Source: an uncultured Chitinophagaceae bacterium (GTDB lineage Bacteria; Bacteroidota; Bacteroidia; Chitinophagales; Chitinophagaceae). From it: DNA of 64,000 nucleotides. Positions 26,843 through 35,205 of the stretch are shown piece by piece. The translations under genes were made by a program, and so were the position numbers. The notes beneath the pieces were generated by a model that did no database searches, was not told the origin of the DNA, and was given only the letters and a program-made list of their open reading frames with translations. The number at the start of each line of letters is the position of its first letter. Within the stretch, counting starts at the first letter, position 1. The DNA is taken from contig CALMED010000016.1 of the NCBI GenBank assembly GCA_937862815.1, positions 1 through 64,000 on the forward strand. The letters run 5' to 3'.

Positions 26843-27298
26843 TTACTTAATCAGGCTCAGCGCCTGCAGCCAGGCCGGACGGTTTTGATTCCAGCTGCCG
26901 GTAAATGCAGTTGGCTTCAAACCACCTTCCAGGTTTTTGAGTAACCCGGCGGCACTGCTCATGGTCTTTACCGTGTTAGCTGTCTGGATAAGACTTTGCA
27001 CGTTGAATCCCTGCCTGAACATGTCCGGCTTAATAAAACCCGCAAGTGTGCCGATGTTTTTGCCAAAGCCGGCGGCGTTGTTGATTTTACCCAACCCGCT
27101 GAGAAAGCCGGTTTTGCTGCCGGCCCAGTTCCCGGTTAAGGCAGTGGGATTGAGACCATTGGTAAATTGCTCGAGCAGTTTTCCGGCAGAAGCCGTGGTG
27201 TTACCGGTTGCCGGTACTTTCACCGGCAGTTGGGAGATGGCGGGAATGGTTGTTACCAGTAACAGCAGGGCAATAAATACCCGGAATGCATTTTTCAT
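26843..27298 (-). CDS. Secreted hypothetical protein with an internal duplicated motif
   Basis: The protein has 151 residues with a clear signal peptide (KNAFRVFIALLLLVTTIPAISQ). The mature part is Gly-, Asn- and Ala-rich. It carries the motif GLNPTALTGNW at 48-58 and again as GLKPTAFTGSW at 126-136, each followed by a hydrophobic LxxL-type segment (FLSGLGKI, WLQALSLI); the second copy closes the protein. I do not recognise the family. A perfect -7 box (TATTTTTG) lies 14 bases before the ATG. Confidence 0.75.
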   Translation of the reverse strand: MKNAFRVFIALLLLVTTIPAISQLPVKVPATGNTTASAGKLLEQFTNGLNPTALTGNWAGSKTGFLSGLGKINNAAGFGKNIGTLAGFIKPDMFRQGFNVQSLIQTANTVKTMSSAAGLLKNLEGGLKPTAFTGSWNQNRPAWLQALSLIK

Positions 27299-27311
27299 GT
27301 GTGCTTTTTTT

Positions 27312-27319
27312 CAAAAATA
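27312..27319 (-). promoter_or_regulatory. -7 promoter box (TATTTTTG)
   Basis: On the minus strand TATTTTTG matches TAnnTTTG exactly and lies 13 bases upstream of the ATG at 27298. No clear TTTG at the -33 position was seen. Confidence 0.5.
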
Positions 27320-27396
27320 GTAATTATACAGTGCGGAGAGAATTGTTTTACCCCGCAAAAGTAAAAATGGGCACAAGCTGTTCAAAACAGTTCCAG

Positions 27397-27404
27397 TACC
27401 TTTA
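27397..27404 (+). promoter_or_regulatory. -7-like promoter box before rlmH (TACCTTTA)
   Basis: TACCTTTA matches seven of eight positions of TAnnTTTG and lies 26 bases before the rlmH ATG at 27431. Confidence 0.35.
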
Positions 27405-27430
27405 ATACGGAAACCGAAACTCCTCCTTAC

Positions 27431-27904
27431 ATGAAAATTTCTTTCTGGTCGGTAGGCAAATCCCATGAAGCCTTCGTCAAGGCCGGCGTGGAGGAGTTTA
27501 CCCGGCGCATCAAACACTATTACCCGGTGGAGTGGCAGCTGCTGCCCACACCCAAAAACACCGGTATGCTGAGTGAGGCCGATCTGAAGAAGAAAGAAGG
27601 CGCGCTGATCCTGAACTTCCTGCAGCCCGATGATTACCTGGTGGCCCTCGATGAACGGGGCAAACACATTTCCAGTGAAGAACTGGCCGGTTTTATCAAC
27701 CAGCGAAGCAATGAGAGCTGCAAAAATATTGTCTTTCTGATTGGAGGTGCATATGGACTGGACCCCACTGTGCTGGAACGGGCCCGCTTTACCTGGAGCC
27801 TGTCACGCCTGGTGTTCCCCCATCAACTGGTACGGCTGATCCTGGCCGAACAGGTGTACCGGGCCTGCACCATACTCCGCAACGAAAAATACCACCACAA
27901 GTGA
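27431..27904 (+). CDS. rlmH: 23S rRNA (pseudouridine1915-N3)-methyltransferase RlmH
   Basis: The protein has 157 residues, the normal length for this SPOUT methyltransferase. Signatures include KISFWSVGKSHEAFVKAGVEEFTRRI at the start, YLVALDERGKHISSEELA, FLIGGAYGLDP (the SAM-binding knot) and LSRLVFPHQLVRLILAEQVYRA near the C-terminus, ending NEKYHHK. It methylates pseudouridine 1915 in helix 69 of 23S rRNA. Single gene with its own promoter-like box. Confidence 0.97.
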   Translation: MKISFWSVGKSHEAFVKAGVEEFTRRIKHYYPVEWQLLPTPKNTGMLSEADLKKKEGALILNFLQPDDYLVALDERGKHISSEELAGFINQRSNESCKNIVFLIGGAYGLDPTVLERARFTWSLSRLVFPHQLVRLILAEQVYRACTILRNEKYHHK

Positions 27905-27953
27905 TAGCGTATATCAACCGCACAATGGGGAGAATCCTTCCCATCGAATGCCG

Positions 27954-27961
27954 TACCTTTG
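27954..27961 (+). promoter_or_regulatory. -7 promoter box before the rhomboid gene (TACCTTTG)
   Basis: TACCTTTG is an exact TAnnTTTG match, 19 bases before the ATG at 27981. Confidence 0.45.
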
Positions 27962-27980
27962 AAACAAACACGCAGCCGCA

Positions 27981-28592
27981 ATGACCACTACGCTGATCAT
28001 CATCATAATCACGGTTATCATTTCCATCACGGCCTTCAACAACGATAAGATCATCAACGACCTGATCTTCTGGCCCCCGCAGGTAAAGCACAAACACCAG
28101 TATTATCGCTTCATCACGTCGGGCTTTATTCACGCCGACCTGGCGCACCTGGCCTTTAACATGATTACATTCTACTTTTTTGGAAGAGTAATGGAAGGCT
28201 TTTTTGAAATGAAAATGGGAAGCATGGGATTTCTGCTATTTTACCTGGGGGGCATCGTGGTTTCGGAGATTCCCTCTTACATCCGGCACCAGGACAACTA
28301 CCATTACCGCAGCCTGGGGGCATCCGGTGGTGTGACGGCGGTACTTTTTTCTTTCATCCTGCTTGCACCCTGGCAAACCTTGTATGTATTTTTTCTGCCC
28401 TTGCCGGCCATCGTGTTTGCCGTGCTCTACTTTTTTTACACCGCCTACATGTCAAAACGCGGCGGCGACTACATCAACCACAGTGCACACCTGTGGGGAG
28501 CAATCTACGGGGTGGTATTTACGATCCTGGTGGAACGCGGCGCACTCGAACACTTTCTCCGCGAACTGATGCGGCCGCAATTCAACCTGTAA
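27981..28592 (+). CDS. Rhomboid-family intramembrane serine protease
   Basis: The protein has 203 residues with six predicted membrane helices. The hallmark features are HADLAHLAFNMITFYFFG (the conserved HxxxxHxxxN region), GASGGV with the nucleophilic serine, and HSAHLWGAIYG with the catalytic histidine, giving a Ser-His dyad. It is a minimal six-helix bacterial rhomboid; substrates are unknown. The last 11 bases overlap the convergent tilS gene. Confidence 0.92.
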   Translation: MTTTLIIIIITVIISITAFNNDKIINDLIFWPPQVKHKHQYYRFITSGFIHADLAHLAFNMITFYFFGRVMEGFFEMKMGSMGFLLFYLGGIVVSEIPSYIRHQDNYHYRSLGASGGVTAVLFSFILLAPWQTLYVFFLPLPAIVFAVLYFFYTAYMSKRGGDYINHSAHLWGAIYGVVFTILVERGALEHFLRELMRPQFNL

Positions 28593-29964
28593 CTGCAGTT
28601 CCGCCCGTCCAGGTAATATCAAGCAATTGTTTTGTTGCCGGTGTCAGTTTGAACCGGTCATCAATCCGGTAGCCAATCACCCATACAATCCGGTGTTCAC
28701 TTTCCAGTACCCACACATGCTCTTTTTCGGAGCGGGAAAGCTTCAGGTTTATGAGGAATCGGGCAACTTTCTTTTTCTTTCGCATACCCAGCGGATAAAA
28801 ATAATCCCCCGCCTTCCAACGCCGCAGGAGCAGCGGATAGCGGAGTTGCCGGGCATCGAGCTGGGCGCGGCGGGGGGATGCATCGGGTTGTGCAGGTACA
28901 GCTGCCTGATTGCAAAGTACCAGGCTGCCATGCTCAAAATAAACTTCCTGCTCGTTTTCGTTGATGGGGCGGCTGGCTCCTGCATCGGGCGCAGCCGGAC
29001 TGATGACCAGCCCGTTCCGGTGCCGGATGATCCGGTAATGCAGGCGGGGCGATTCAATAAACCGACCCGAAGGGGCCTCCAGTAGTTTCCACACTTCCTC
29101 CACCTGCTTTTCGCCGAATCCGAACGAACGGATAAGTTCATACACCAATGCCTTGTTGTTGTACTGCCGCAGCAAAGCCACCGGTATAACCCATTCTGCT
29201 CCCCGGGGACGGAGCAATTTTTTCTTCAGAGGTTCAAGAGTCAACTGGTACAAGGCTTCGATATCGGTGAAACGCCGGATATTGTCCTGCAGGTTGGCAT
29301 CCACCTGGGGATACTGCGTGCGCAGCAGGGGCAAGACCTGGTTCCGGATCACATTGCGGGTATAGCGGGCAGAAGCATTGCTGGAATCCTCCCGGTACAA
29401 AAGCCCGTGTTCGGTTGCATAGTGTTTTAGCTCTTCCCGGGTAAACGGCAGCAGCGGACGGCATACGGAACCATAACGGACCGGTATGCCGGTGAGCCCC
29501 CGCAACCCGGTGCCCCGACAGAAGTGCATCAGCAGGGTTTCGGCATTATCGTCGGCATGATGTGCTGTAAGCACCTGTACATGGTCGGGATGCAGGCTGC
29601 CTGCCGCCTGCCACAGTTCTTCCTGCACCAGTTCTTCCCACCAGTTGTAACGGAGTAAACGCGCCGCCTCCTGGATGGACATTCGCTCTGCCCGGGCAAA
29701 GGCAGCGGTATCAAAAGATTGCACCAGCACCGGCAGACCAAGGCTTTCGCCCAGTTCCCGCACAAATACCTCGTCCGCATCACTCTCCTCCCCCCGCAGC
29801 CGGAAATTGCAATGAACAAGGGAAAAGCGGTACCCCGCATTGAAGCAGAGATGGGCGAGCACCACACTGTCGAGCCCCCCGCTTACGGCAATAAACAACC
29901 GGTGATCACTGTGAAAGAGATCTTCCGACCGGATGTGTTGCAGAAAACGTTCGCCCAGGTTCAT
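28582..29964 (-). CDS. tilS: tRNA(Ile)-lysidine synthase TilS
   Basis: The protein has 460 residues. PP-loop ATP-binding motif AVSGGLDSVVL at about 26-36, HCNFRLRGEESDADEVFVREL, LTAHHADDNAETLLM and FCRGTGLRGLTGIP place it in the MesJ/TilS family. The C-terminal substrate-binding domain is present (about 350-450). It converts C34 of the CAU-anticodon tRNA-Ile to lysidine and is essential in nearly all bacteria. It overlaps the rhomboid gene tail-to-tail by 11 bases. Confidence 0.96.
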   Translation of the reverse strand: MNLGERFLQHIRSEDLFHSDHRLFIAVSGGLDSVVLAHLCFNAGYRFSLVHCNFRLRGEESDADEVFVRELGESLGLPVLVQSFDTAAFARAERMSIQEAARLLRYNWWEELVQEELWQAAGSLHPDHVQVLTAHHADDNAETLLMHFCRGTGLRGLTGIPVRYGSVCRPLLPFTREELKHYATEHGLLYREDSSNASARYTRNVIRNQVLPLLRTQYPQVDANLQDNIRRFTDIEALYQLTLEPLKKKLLRPRGAEWVIPVALLRQYNNKALVYELIRSFGFGEKQVEEVWKLLEAPSGRFIESPRLHYRIIRHRNGLVISPAAPDAGASRPINENEQEVYFEHGSLVLCNQAAVPAQPDASPRRAQLDARQLRYPLLLRRWKAGDYFYPLGMRKKKKVARFLINLKLSRSEKEHVWVLESEHRIVWVIGYRIDDRFKLTPATKQLLDITWTGGTAVTG

Positions 29965-29992
29965 ACCAGTGATTACTTACAGTTTTAAGAGT

Positions 29993-30304
29993 TTACAGGG
30001 TGAGTTCTTCCCAGGCCGCACGCAGTTCATTCAAGGCATGCTGCTCCCCTTTTAAACGGGCCTGTTCCATGCCCCGCTCGTAGCAGCGAACTGCCTCCTC
30101 CGCCTCCCCGGCGCGTTCGAGTAATTTTCCCAGGTGGTAATAACTTCCCACATAACCCGGGGCATCCAGCAAAACAGCTTCGAATAAGGAACGGGCTTCC
30201 GCATCCGATCCCTGTTTAATGTACTCCAATGCCAACGCGTGCCGCAAAAAAGAATCGGCGGGGTTCGATACGAGCATTTCCTGTATACGTGCTATGCGTT
30301 CCAT
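29993..30304 (-). CDS. Small tetratricopeptide-repeat protein
   Basis: The protein has 103 residues made of about two and a half TPR units (SFLRHALALEYIKQGSDAEARSLFEAVL, GSYYHLGKLLERAGEAEEAVRCYERGM). No signal peptide or other domain. I chose the ATG at 30304; an upstream TTG at 30316 adds four residues. It lies 28 bases upstream of tilS on the same strand, so the two are probably co-transcribed, and is divergent from etfB. A scaffold or adaptor role is typical for such proteins, but no partner can be named. Confidence 0.8.
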   Translation of the reverse strand: MERIARIQEMLVSNPADSFLRHALALEYIKQGSDAEARSLFEAVLLDAPGYVGSYYHLGKLLERAGEAEEAVRCYERGMEQARLKGEQHALNELRAAWEELTL

Positions 30305-30331
30305 GTTTGTTGACAAAACTTTCAGATTTTT

Positions 30332-30365
30332 TTTGATTCATCAAATGCAAAGTCCTTTATCTTTG
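30332..30365 (+). promoter_or_regulatory. etfBA promoter
   Basis: TTTG at 30332-30335 and TATCTTTG (exact TAnnTTTG) at 30358-30365, 22 bases apart, with a leader of about 70 bases to the etfB ATG. Confidence 0.5.
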
Positions 30366-30442
30366 CTTAGTTGCATAAACAACTATTTTTAGCTCACCTC
30401 GCCTCCGGCTTCTCTGCTGCAGGCCGATAAAAACAGTGCTGT

Positions 30443-31186
30443 ATGAAGATTTTAGTTTGTATCAGTAAGACGCCGGATACCACGGCAAAAATAGCCTTCA
30501 CCGACAACAACACAAAGTTTGCCCAGGAAGGAGTTCAATGGATCATTAACCCGTACGACGAATGGTATGCGCTTGTCCGGGCCATTGAACTGAAGGAGAA
30601 AGACGCTGCTGTTACGATTCACCTGGTTACGGTGGGCGGCGCCGATACCGAACCCATCATCCGCAAAGCGCTGGCGCTGGGCGGTGATGAAGCCATCCGG
30701 GTGAACAGCGACAGCGCCGACAGCTACAGCATTGCCACCCAGATTGCAGCCATTGCGCAGCAGGGAGGATACAACCTGGTGCTTACCGGCAAGGAGACCA
30801 TTGACTACAACGGGGCTTCCATTGGCGGGATGGTGGCCGAGTTGCTCGACCTCCCCTATGTTTCGCTGGCCACCCGTTTTGAACTGAATGGAACAACAGC
30901 AAGCCTGAACCGTGAGATTGAAGGCGGCGAGGAATCGGTGGAAGTGGAGCTTCCCCTGGTGGTGAGTTGCCAGAAAGGCATGGCGGAACAACGCATCCCC
31001 AACATGAAAGGCATCATGAGCGCCCGTACCAAACCGCTGAAAGTGGTGGAACCGGTGGCCGTGGAATCCTTCACCCAGGTAGCTTCCTTTGAACTGCCGG
31101 CACCCAAGGCCGGTGTGCGGCTGGTAGACGCCGATAACCCGGCCGAACTGGTACGGCTCCTGCACGATGAAGCCAAAGTCATCTGA
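30443..31186 (+). CDS. etfB: Electron transfer flavoprotein beta subunit
   Basis: The protein has 247 residues. Typical start KILVCISKTPDT, INPYDEWYALVRAIELKEK, VLTGKETIDYNGASIGGMVAELLDLP and the family signature VEVELPLVVSCQKGMAEQRIPNMKGIMSARTKPL. With EtfA it carries electrons from acyl-CoA dehydrogenases (or related flavoenzymes) to the quinone pool via FAD, with AMP bound in the beta subunit. It is followed by etfA after 56 bases. Confidence 0.96.
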   Translation: MKILVCISKTPDTTAKIAFTDNNTKFAQEGVQWIINPYDEWYALVRAIELKEKDAAVTIHLVTVGGADTEPIIRKALALGGDEAIRVNSDSADSYSIATQIAAIAQQGGYNLVLTGKETIDYNGASIGGMVAELLDLPYVSLATRFELNGTTASLNREIEGGEESVEVELPLVVSCQKGMAEQRIPNMKGIMSARTKPLKVVEPVAVESFTQVASFELPAPKAGVRLVDADNPAELVRLLHDEAKVI

Positions 31187-31242
31187 GGCGCATCGCAACA
31201 AACACAAAGCAAATACTTTTTTAAACCGACAAATTCTCCCTT

Positions 31243-32208
31243 ATGTCTGTTCTCATATTCATCGACGCGGCCGATGGCCATGTAAAGAAATCGTCCTTTG
31301 AAGCGCTGACCTACGGCGCCCAGCTTGCACAGCAACTCGGCACCACGGCCGAAGGCGTGTTGCTGGGCACGGTATCCGACGAAGTGGCCGCCCTGGGCCG
31401 GTATGGCGTTTCCCGTATTCACCATGTGAACGACGCTGTGCTCAACAACTTTGATGCACAACAGTACACCCGGGCACTGGCCCAGGTGGCTGCCGCCTGC
31501 GGAGCTACGGTACTGGTACTTTCTCACAACATAACCGGGAAAGCCATCGCGCCCCGTCTCAGTGTGCGCCTCAAGGCCGCACTGGCAACAGGAGCCGTCG
31601 CCCTGCCCGATACCAGCAATGGGTTTACCGTAAAAAAAGGTGTGTTCAGCGGCAAAGCCTTTGCGCACATCTCCCTGCTTACGCCGGTGAAAATCATTTC
31701 TCTCAGCCCCAACTCTTTTACCACTAAAGCCGGTGAGGGAACGGCAGACGTCATCCCCACCCAGGTTAACCTGGAGGCTCCCCGTGTAAAAGTTACCGGT
31801 GTCAGTAAGGTAACCGGTCAGGTGCCTTTGAGCGAAGCCGAGCTGGTAGTGAGTGGCGGCCGTGGATTGAAAGGACCCGAAAACTGGGGCATGGTTGAAG
31901 ACCTGGCCGGCCTGCTGGGAGCTGCCACCGCCTGCAGTCGTGCCGTGGCCGATGCCCATTGGCGTCCGCACCACGAACACGTGGGACAAACCGGCGGCGC
32001 CATTGCCCCCAACCTGTACCTGGCCATTGGCATCAGCGGTGCGATCCAGCACCTGGCAGGAGTGAACCGCAGCAAAGTCATTGTTGTGATCAATAAAGAT
32101 CCGGAAGCCCCCTTCTTTAAAGCCGCCGACTATGGCATCGTTGGCGACGCATTTGAAGTGGTTCCGAAACTGATTGAAGAAGTGAAAAAATTCAAAGGAG
32201 TGGCCTGA
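31243..32208 (+). CDS. etfA: Electron transfer flavoprotein alpha subunit
   Basis: The protein has 321 residues. The C-terminal FAD-binding domain is clear: LSEAELVVSGGRGLKGPENW, AATACSRAVADAHWRPHHEHVGQTGGAIAPNLYLAIGISGAIQHLAGV, and VIVVINKDPEAPFFKAADYGIVGDAFEVVPKLIEEV. It forms the heterodimer with EtfB. A terminator follows 10 bases after the stop, so etfB-etfA is a two-gene operon. Confidence 0.97.
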   Translation: MSVLIFIDAADGHVKKSSFEALTYGAQLAQQLGTTAEGVLLGTVSDEVAALGRYGVSRIHHVNDAVLNNFDAQQYTRALAQVAAACGATVLVLSHNITGKAIAPRLSVRLKAALATGAVALPDTSNGFTVKKGVFSGKAFAHISLLTPVKIISLSPNSFTTKAGEGTADVIPTQVNLEAPRVKVTGVSKVTGQVPLSEAELVVSGGRGLKGPENWGMVEDLAGLLGAATACSRAVADAHWRPHHEHVGQTGGAIAPNLYLAIGISGAIQHLAGVNRSKVIVVINKDPEAPFFKAADYGIVGDAFEVVPKLIEEVKKFKGVA

Positions 32209-32218
32209 ACCCCTTCCT

Positions 32219-32245
32219 GAAAAAAAGCGCCACGGCGCTTTTTTT
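32219..32245 (+). terminator. Intrinsic terminator after etfA
   Basis: An A run, GCGC(C)-AC-(G)GCGC and seven T residues (32239-32245): a compact GC stem flanked by complementary A and T runs, 10 bases after the etfA stop. Confidence 0.85.
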
Positions 32246-32281
32246 CGTTTTTACCCCTCCGGGCAATTGGAGGAAAGGCCT

Positions 32282-32289
32282 TACTTTTG
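32282..32289 (+). promoter_or_regulatory. -7 promoter box before the DUF151 gene (TACTTTTG)
   Basis: Exact TAnnTTTG match only 10 bases before the ATG at 32300, so the transcript would have almost no leader. Confidence 0.45.
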
Positions 32290-32299
32290 TAGCCTGGTT

Positions 32300-32890
32300 A
32301 TGAAAAAAATTGAACTGGAAATTGTGGCCCTTTCACACAGCATCACCCAGACCCACAGTTACGCGGTAGTGCTGGGAGAAGTGGATGGCGTTCGCCGCCT
32401 CCCCATTGTAATCGGGGGCTTTGAAGCACAGGCCATTGCCGTTGCCCTTGAACGGATGCAGCCCAGCCGCCCGCTTACCCACGACCTGATGAAAAATTTT
32501 ATGCTGGCATTCAATGTGGAACTGCATGAAATTGTGATCAACGACCTCCAGGAAGGAATATTCTACTCAAAGCTCATTTGTTCATCCGATAACGATACGG
32601 TGGAAATCGATTCCCGTACGTCCGACGCCCTGGCCCTGGCCGTCCGCTTTGGCTGCCCCATCTATACCTACGAGAATATTCTCGAAAACGCCGGAATCAT
32701 GATGGAAGAGGAAGAAGGGAAAAAAGTGAAGGAAGAAGTTACCGTTACCAGCAGTTCCGCCCAGGGAAAAGATGACCTCAAATCGCTCAGCGTGGAAGAG
32801 CTGCAGCAGCTGCTCACCGATGTGCTGGAACAGGAAGATTACATCCGGGCCATTGCTATACGGGATGAGATCAGCAGCCGTAAAAAATAA
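32300..32890 (+). CDS. Bifunctional nuclease (DUF151) family protein with C-terminal UVR motif
   Basis: The protein has 196 residues. DUF151 domain at about 1-130 (KKIELEIVALSHSITQTHSYAVVLGE, LPIVIGGFEAQAIAVALE, SRTSDALALAVRFGCPIY). A charged linker follows, then a UvrB/UvrC-like motif at the C-terminus (LQQLLTDVLEQEDYIRAIAIRDEIS). The domain pair is common in Bacteroidota and related phyla. DUF151 members are described as DNase/RNase in plants; the bacterial role is uncertain. I chose the ATG at 32300 because the conserved domain begins there; a TTG at 32267 would place the start upstream of the -7 box. Confidence 0.9.
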   Translation: MKKIELEIVALSHSITQTHSYAVVLGEVDGVRRLPIVIGGFEAQAIAVALERMQPSRPLTHDLMKNFMLAFNVELHEIVINDLQEGIFYSKLICSSDNDTVEIDSRTSDALALAVRFGCPIYTYENILENAGIMMEEEEGKKVKEEVTVTSSSAQGKDDLKSLSVEELQQLLTDVLEQEDYIRAIAIRDEISSRKK

Positions 32891-32921
32891 GTTACCGGCT
32901 TCCCGAACATACCCGCTCCCC

Positions 32922-33752
32922 ATGCTTGTATTCCCCAACTGCAAAATCAACCTGGGACTCCTGATCCGCAACAAGCGGGAAGACGGCTTTCACAACCTGC
33001 AAACCATTTTCTATCCCATCCCCCTCACCGACGCCGTGGAAATCATCCGGCGGCCCGACAGTGCGCCGGGGCCAACTGTAACGTTTTCCGCATCGGGACG
33101 GGAAGTTGCCGGCGACCCCACCAATAATCTCTGCATCCGGGCCTATGAACTCCTGAAAAAAGACTTCCCCACCCTGCCGCCTGTATTGCTGCATCTGCAC
33201 AAAGTCATCCCCATGGGCGCCGGGCTTGGCGGAGGCAGCAGCGACGGTGCTTTTGTGCTGCGCCTGCTCAACGAACAGTTCCAGCTGAACTGCACCGCCG
33301 CACAACTGGAGGCCTATGCTTTGCAGCTGGGCAGCGATTGCCCCTTTTTCATCCGCAATCAGCCCTGCTTCGCTTCCGGCCGTGGTGAAATACTGGAGCC
33401 GCTGGAGCTCGACCTCTCCGCTTACCGCATGGCCCTCGTGCACCCGGGTATTCATGTGAATACCGGCTGGGCCTTCCGCCAGCTGAACCGCGGACTTACG
33501 CCCGAAGCAGCTGCACCCGACCTGCGGGAAATCGTTCGTCATCCCGTTACCAGCTGGAAAGGCCGGCTGTACAATGATTTTGAAGCACCTGTTACAGCGG
33601 CCTACCCGGTAATTGGCGGCATCCTGCAATCACTCTACGATGCCGGCGCCGTGTACGCAGCCATGAGCGGCAGCGGCAGTACTGTTTATGGCTTGTTTGA
33701 CGAAACTCCCGTACTCAGCTTTCCTCCGCATTATTTCTATATAATTCTGTAA
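32922..33752 (+). CDS. ispE: 4-diphosphocytidyl-2-C-methyl-D-erythritol kinase
   Basis: The protein has 276 residues. GHMP kinase features: FPNCKINLGLLIRNKREDGFHNLQT at the N-terminus, the ATP-binding loop PMGAGLGGGSSDGA at about 97-110, LGSDCPFFI, and AAMSGSGSTVYGLF near the C-terminus. It phosphorylates CDP-methylerythritol in the non-mevalonate isoprenoid pathway. The start at 32922 matches the conserved N-terminus; it lies 31 bases after the DUF151 stop. The end is AT-rich and shorter than some homologues but contains all motifs. Confidence 0.95.
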   Translation: MLVFPNCKINLGLLIRNKREDGFHNLQTIFYPIPLTDAVEIIRRPDSAPGPTVTFSASGREVAGDPTNNLCIRAYELLKKDFPTLPPVLLHLHKVIPMGAGLGGGSSDGAFVLRLLNEQFQLNCTAAQLEAYALQLGSDCPFFIRNQPCFASGRGEILEPLELDLSAYRMALVHPGIHVNTGWAFRQLNRGLTPEAAAPDLREIVRHPVTSWKGRLYNDFEAPVTAAYPVIGGILQSLYDAGAVYAAMSGSGSTVYGLFDETPVLSFPPHYFYIIL

Positions 33753-33820
33753 CACGGCAGGGGAAACCGGCAACAGTCCCCAGGCATACGCATTGATTTT
33801 TCCAATTGACCGGAAGCCCC

Positions 33821-33828
33821 TACATTTG
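33821..33828 (+). promoter_or_regulatory. -7 promoter box before rocD (TACATTTG)
   Basis: Exact TAnnTTTG match, 136 bases before the rocD ATG. A CAATTG lies 12 bases upstream of the box, as it also does before the DUF151 gene. An 18-codon mini-frame (33833-33889) starts 4 bases downstream. The 212-base interval 33753-33964 otherwise shows no gene. Confidence 0.45.
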
Positions 33829-33964
33829 TTTCATGCAGTTACCAACCACATCTTTTCTGCAACAGAATCTCGACCTGCTCAACCACTGAGTTGTCTGTTT
33901 GGCAGATGCCGTTAACGGACGGTCCTTGACCCGGTTTTCTTTCTCACATCTCATTCCATTCTGT

Positions 33965-35203
33965 ATGCATACTCATTTTTCTATTTCGGAAACTGCACAA
34001 CGTTACCTCGACCAGGAATACCGCTACGGTGCACACAATTACCATCCCCTGCCTGTTGTTCTGGAACGGGGCGAAGGTGTATTTCTCCGGGATGTGGACG
34101 GCAAACGCTATTATGATTTTCTAAGCGGCTATTCGGCCGTGAACCAGGGACATTGCCACCCGGTGATCGTGGAAGCGTTGGTGCGCCAGGCACAGCAGCT
34201 GACTCTCACCTCCCGGGCTTTTCACAACAACCTGCTGGGCAAATACGAAGAATACATCACCCGCACCTTCGGGTACGACAAAGTGCTGCCCATGAATACC
34301 GGCGTGGAAGCCGGTGAAACAGCGGTAAAGCTGGCCCGTCGCTGGGGGTATACGGTGAAGGGCATCCCCGAAAACAAGGCAGTGATGGTGTTTGTGGAAG
34401 GTAACTTCTGGGGACGCACCCTGGCGGCCATTTCCTCAAGCACCGACCCCAGCAGCTACCGCAACTTCGGCCCCTTTATGCCGGGGTATAAGATCATCCC
34501 CTACAACGACCTGCCCGCCCTGGAAGCAGCCCTGCAGGACCCCAACGTGGCTGGCTTTATGTTTGAACCCATCCAGGGAGAGGCCGGGGTGGTGGTGCCG
34601 GACGCAGGTTACCTGGCCGGCATCCGGGAAACCTGCACCCGCAACAACGTGCTGATGCTGGCCGATGAAATCCAGACGGGCCTCGGACGCACCGGTAAAA
34701 TGCTGGCCTGCGACCACGAACACGTACGCCCCGACATCGTCATCCTGGGCAAAGCGCTGAGCGGCGGCCTTTTGCCCGTAAGCGCCGTGCTGGCCGATGA
34801 TGCCATCATGCTCACCATACAGGCCGGCGAACACGGCTCCACCTACGGCGGCAACCCCCTCGCCTGTGCCGTGGCCATGGCAGCCCTGCAGGTACTGAAA
34901 GACGAACAGCTGGTACAACGGGCCGAAGAGATGGGCGAACGGCTGCGGGCCGGACTGGCAGGATTGCAATCGCCCTTCATCCGCACCATCCGCGGCAAGG
35001 GATTGCTCAACGCGATTGTGATTGACCACCCCCGCCCCGAAGCGGCCTGGGAACTCTGCCTCGAATGTGCGGCCAACGGTCTGCTTGCCAAGCCCACCCA
35101 CGGCGATAAGATCCGGCTGGCGCCGCCCCTGCTTATTACCGCCGAACAGGTGGACGAAGCCGTTGCCATCCTGGGTAAAAGCATGGCCATCCTGAACAGT
35201 TAA
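33965..35203 (+). CDS. rocD: Ornithine--oxo-acid aminotransferase
   Basis: The protein has 412 residues of a class III PLP aminotransferase. Diagnostic segments are [76 protein letters not shown], and [19 protein letters not shown] with the Schiff-base lysine at 263. It interconverts ornithine plus 2-oxoglutarate and glutamate-5-semialdehyde plus glutamate. I chose the ATG at 33965, at the start of similarity; a TTG at 33899 would add a segment unlike the family. Confidence 0.95.
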   Translation: MHTHFSISETAQRYLDQEYRYGAHNYHPLPVVLERGEGVFLRDVDGKRYYDFLSGYSAVNQGHCHPVIVEALVRQAQQLTLTSRAFHNNLLGKYEEYITRTFGYDKVLPMNTGVEAGETAVKLARRWGYTVKGIPENKAVMVFVEGNFWGRTLAAISSSTDPSSYRNFGPFMPGYKIIPYNDLPALEAALQDPNVAGFMFEPIQGEAGVVVPDAGYLAGIRETCTRNNVLMLADEIQTGLGRTGKMLACDHEHVRPDIVILGKALSGGLLPVSAVLADDAIMLTIQAGEHGSTYGGNPLACAVAMAALQVLKDEQLVQRAEEMGERLRAGLAGLQSPFIRTIRGKGLLNAIVIDHPRPEAAWELCLECAANGLLAKPTHGDKIRLAPPLLITAEQVDEAVAILGKSMAILNS

Positions 35204-35205
35204 CA

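Noticed and set aside
30856..32052. 398-residue minus-strand frame opposite etfB/etfA
   Set aside because: Antisense shadow of two clearly identified genes; GC-rich codon pattern makes long antisense frames common here.
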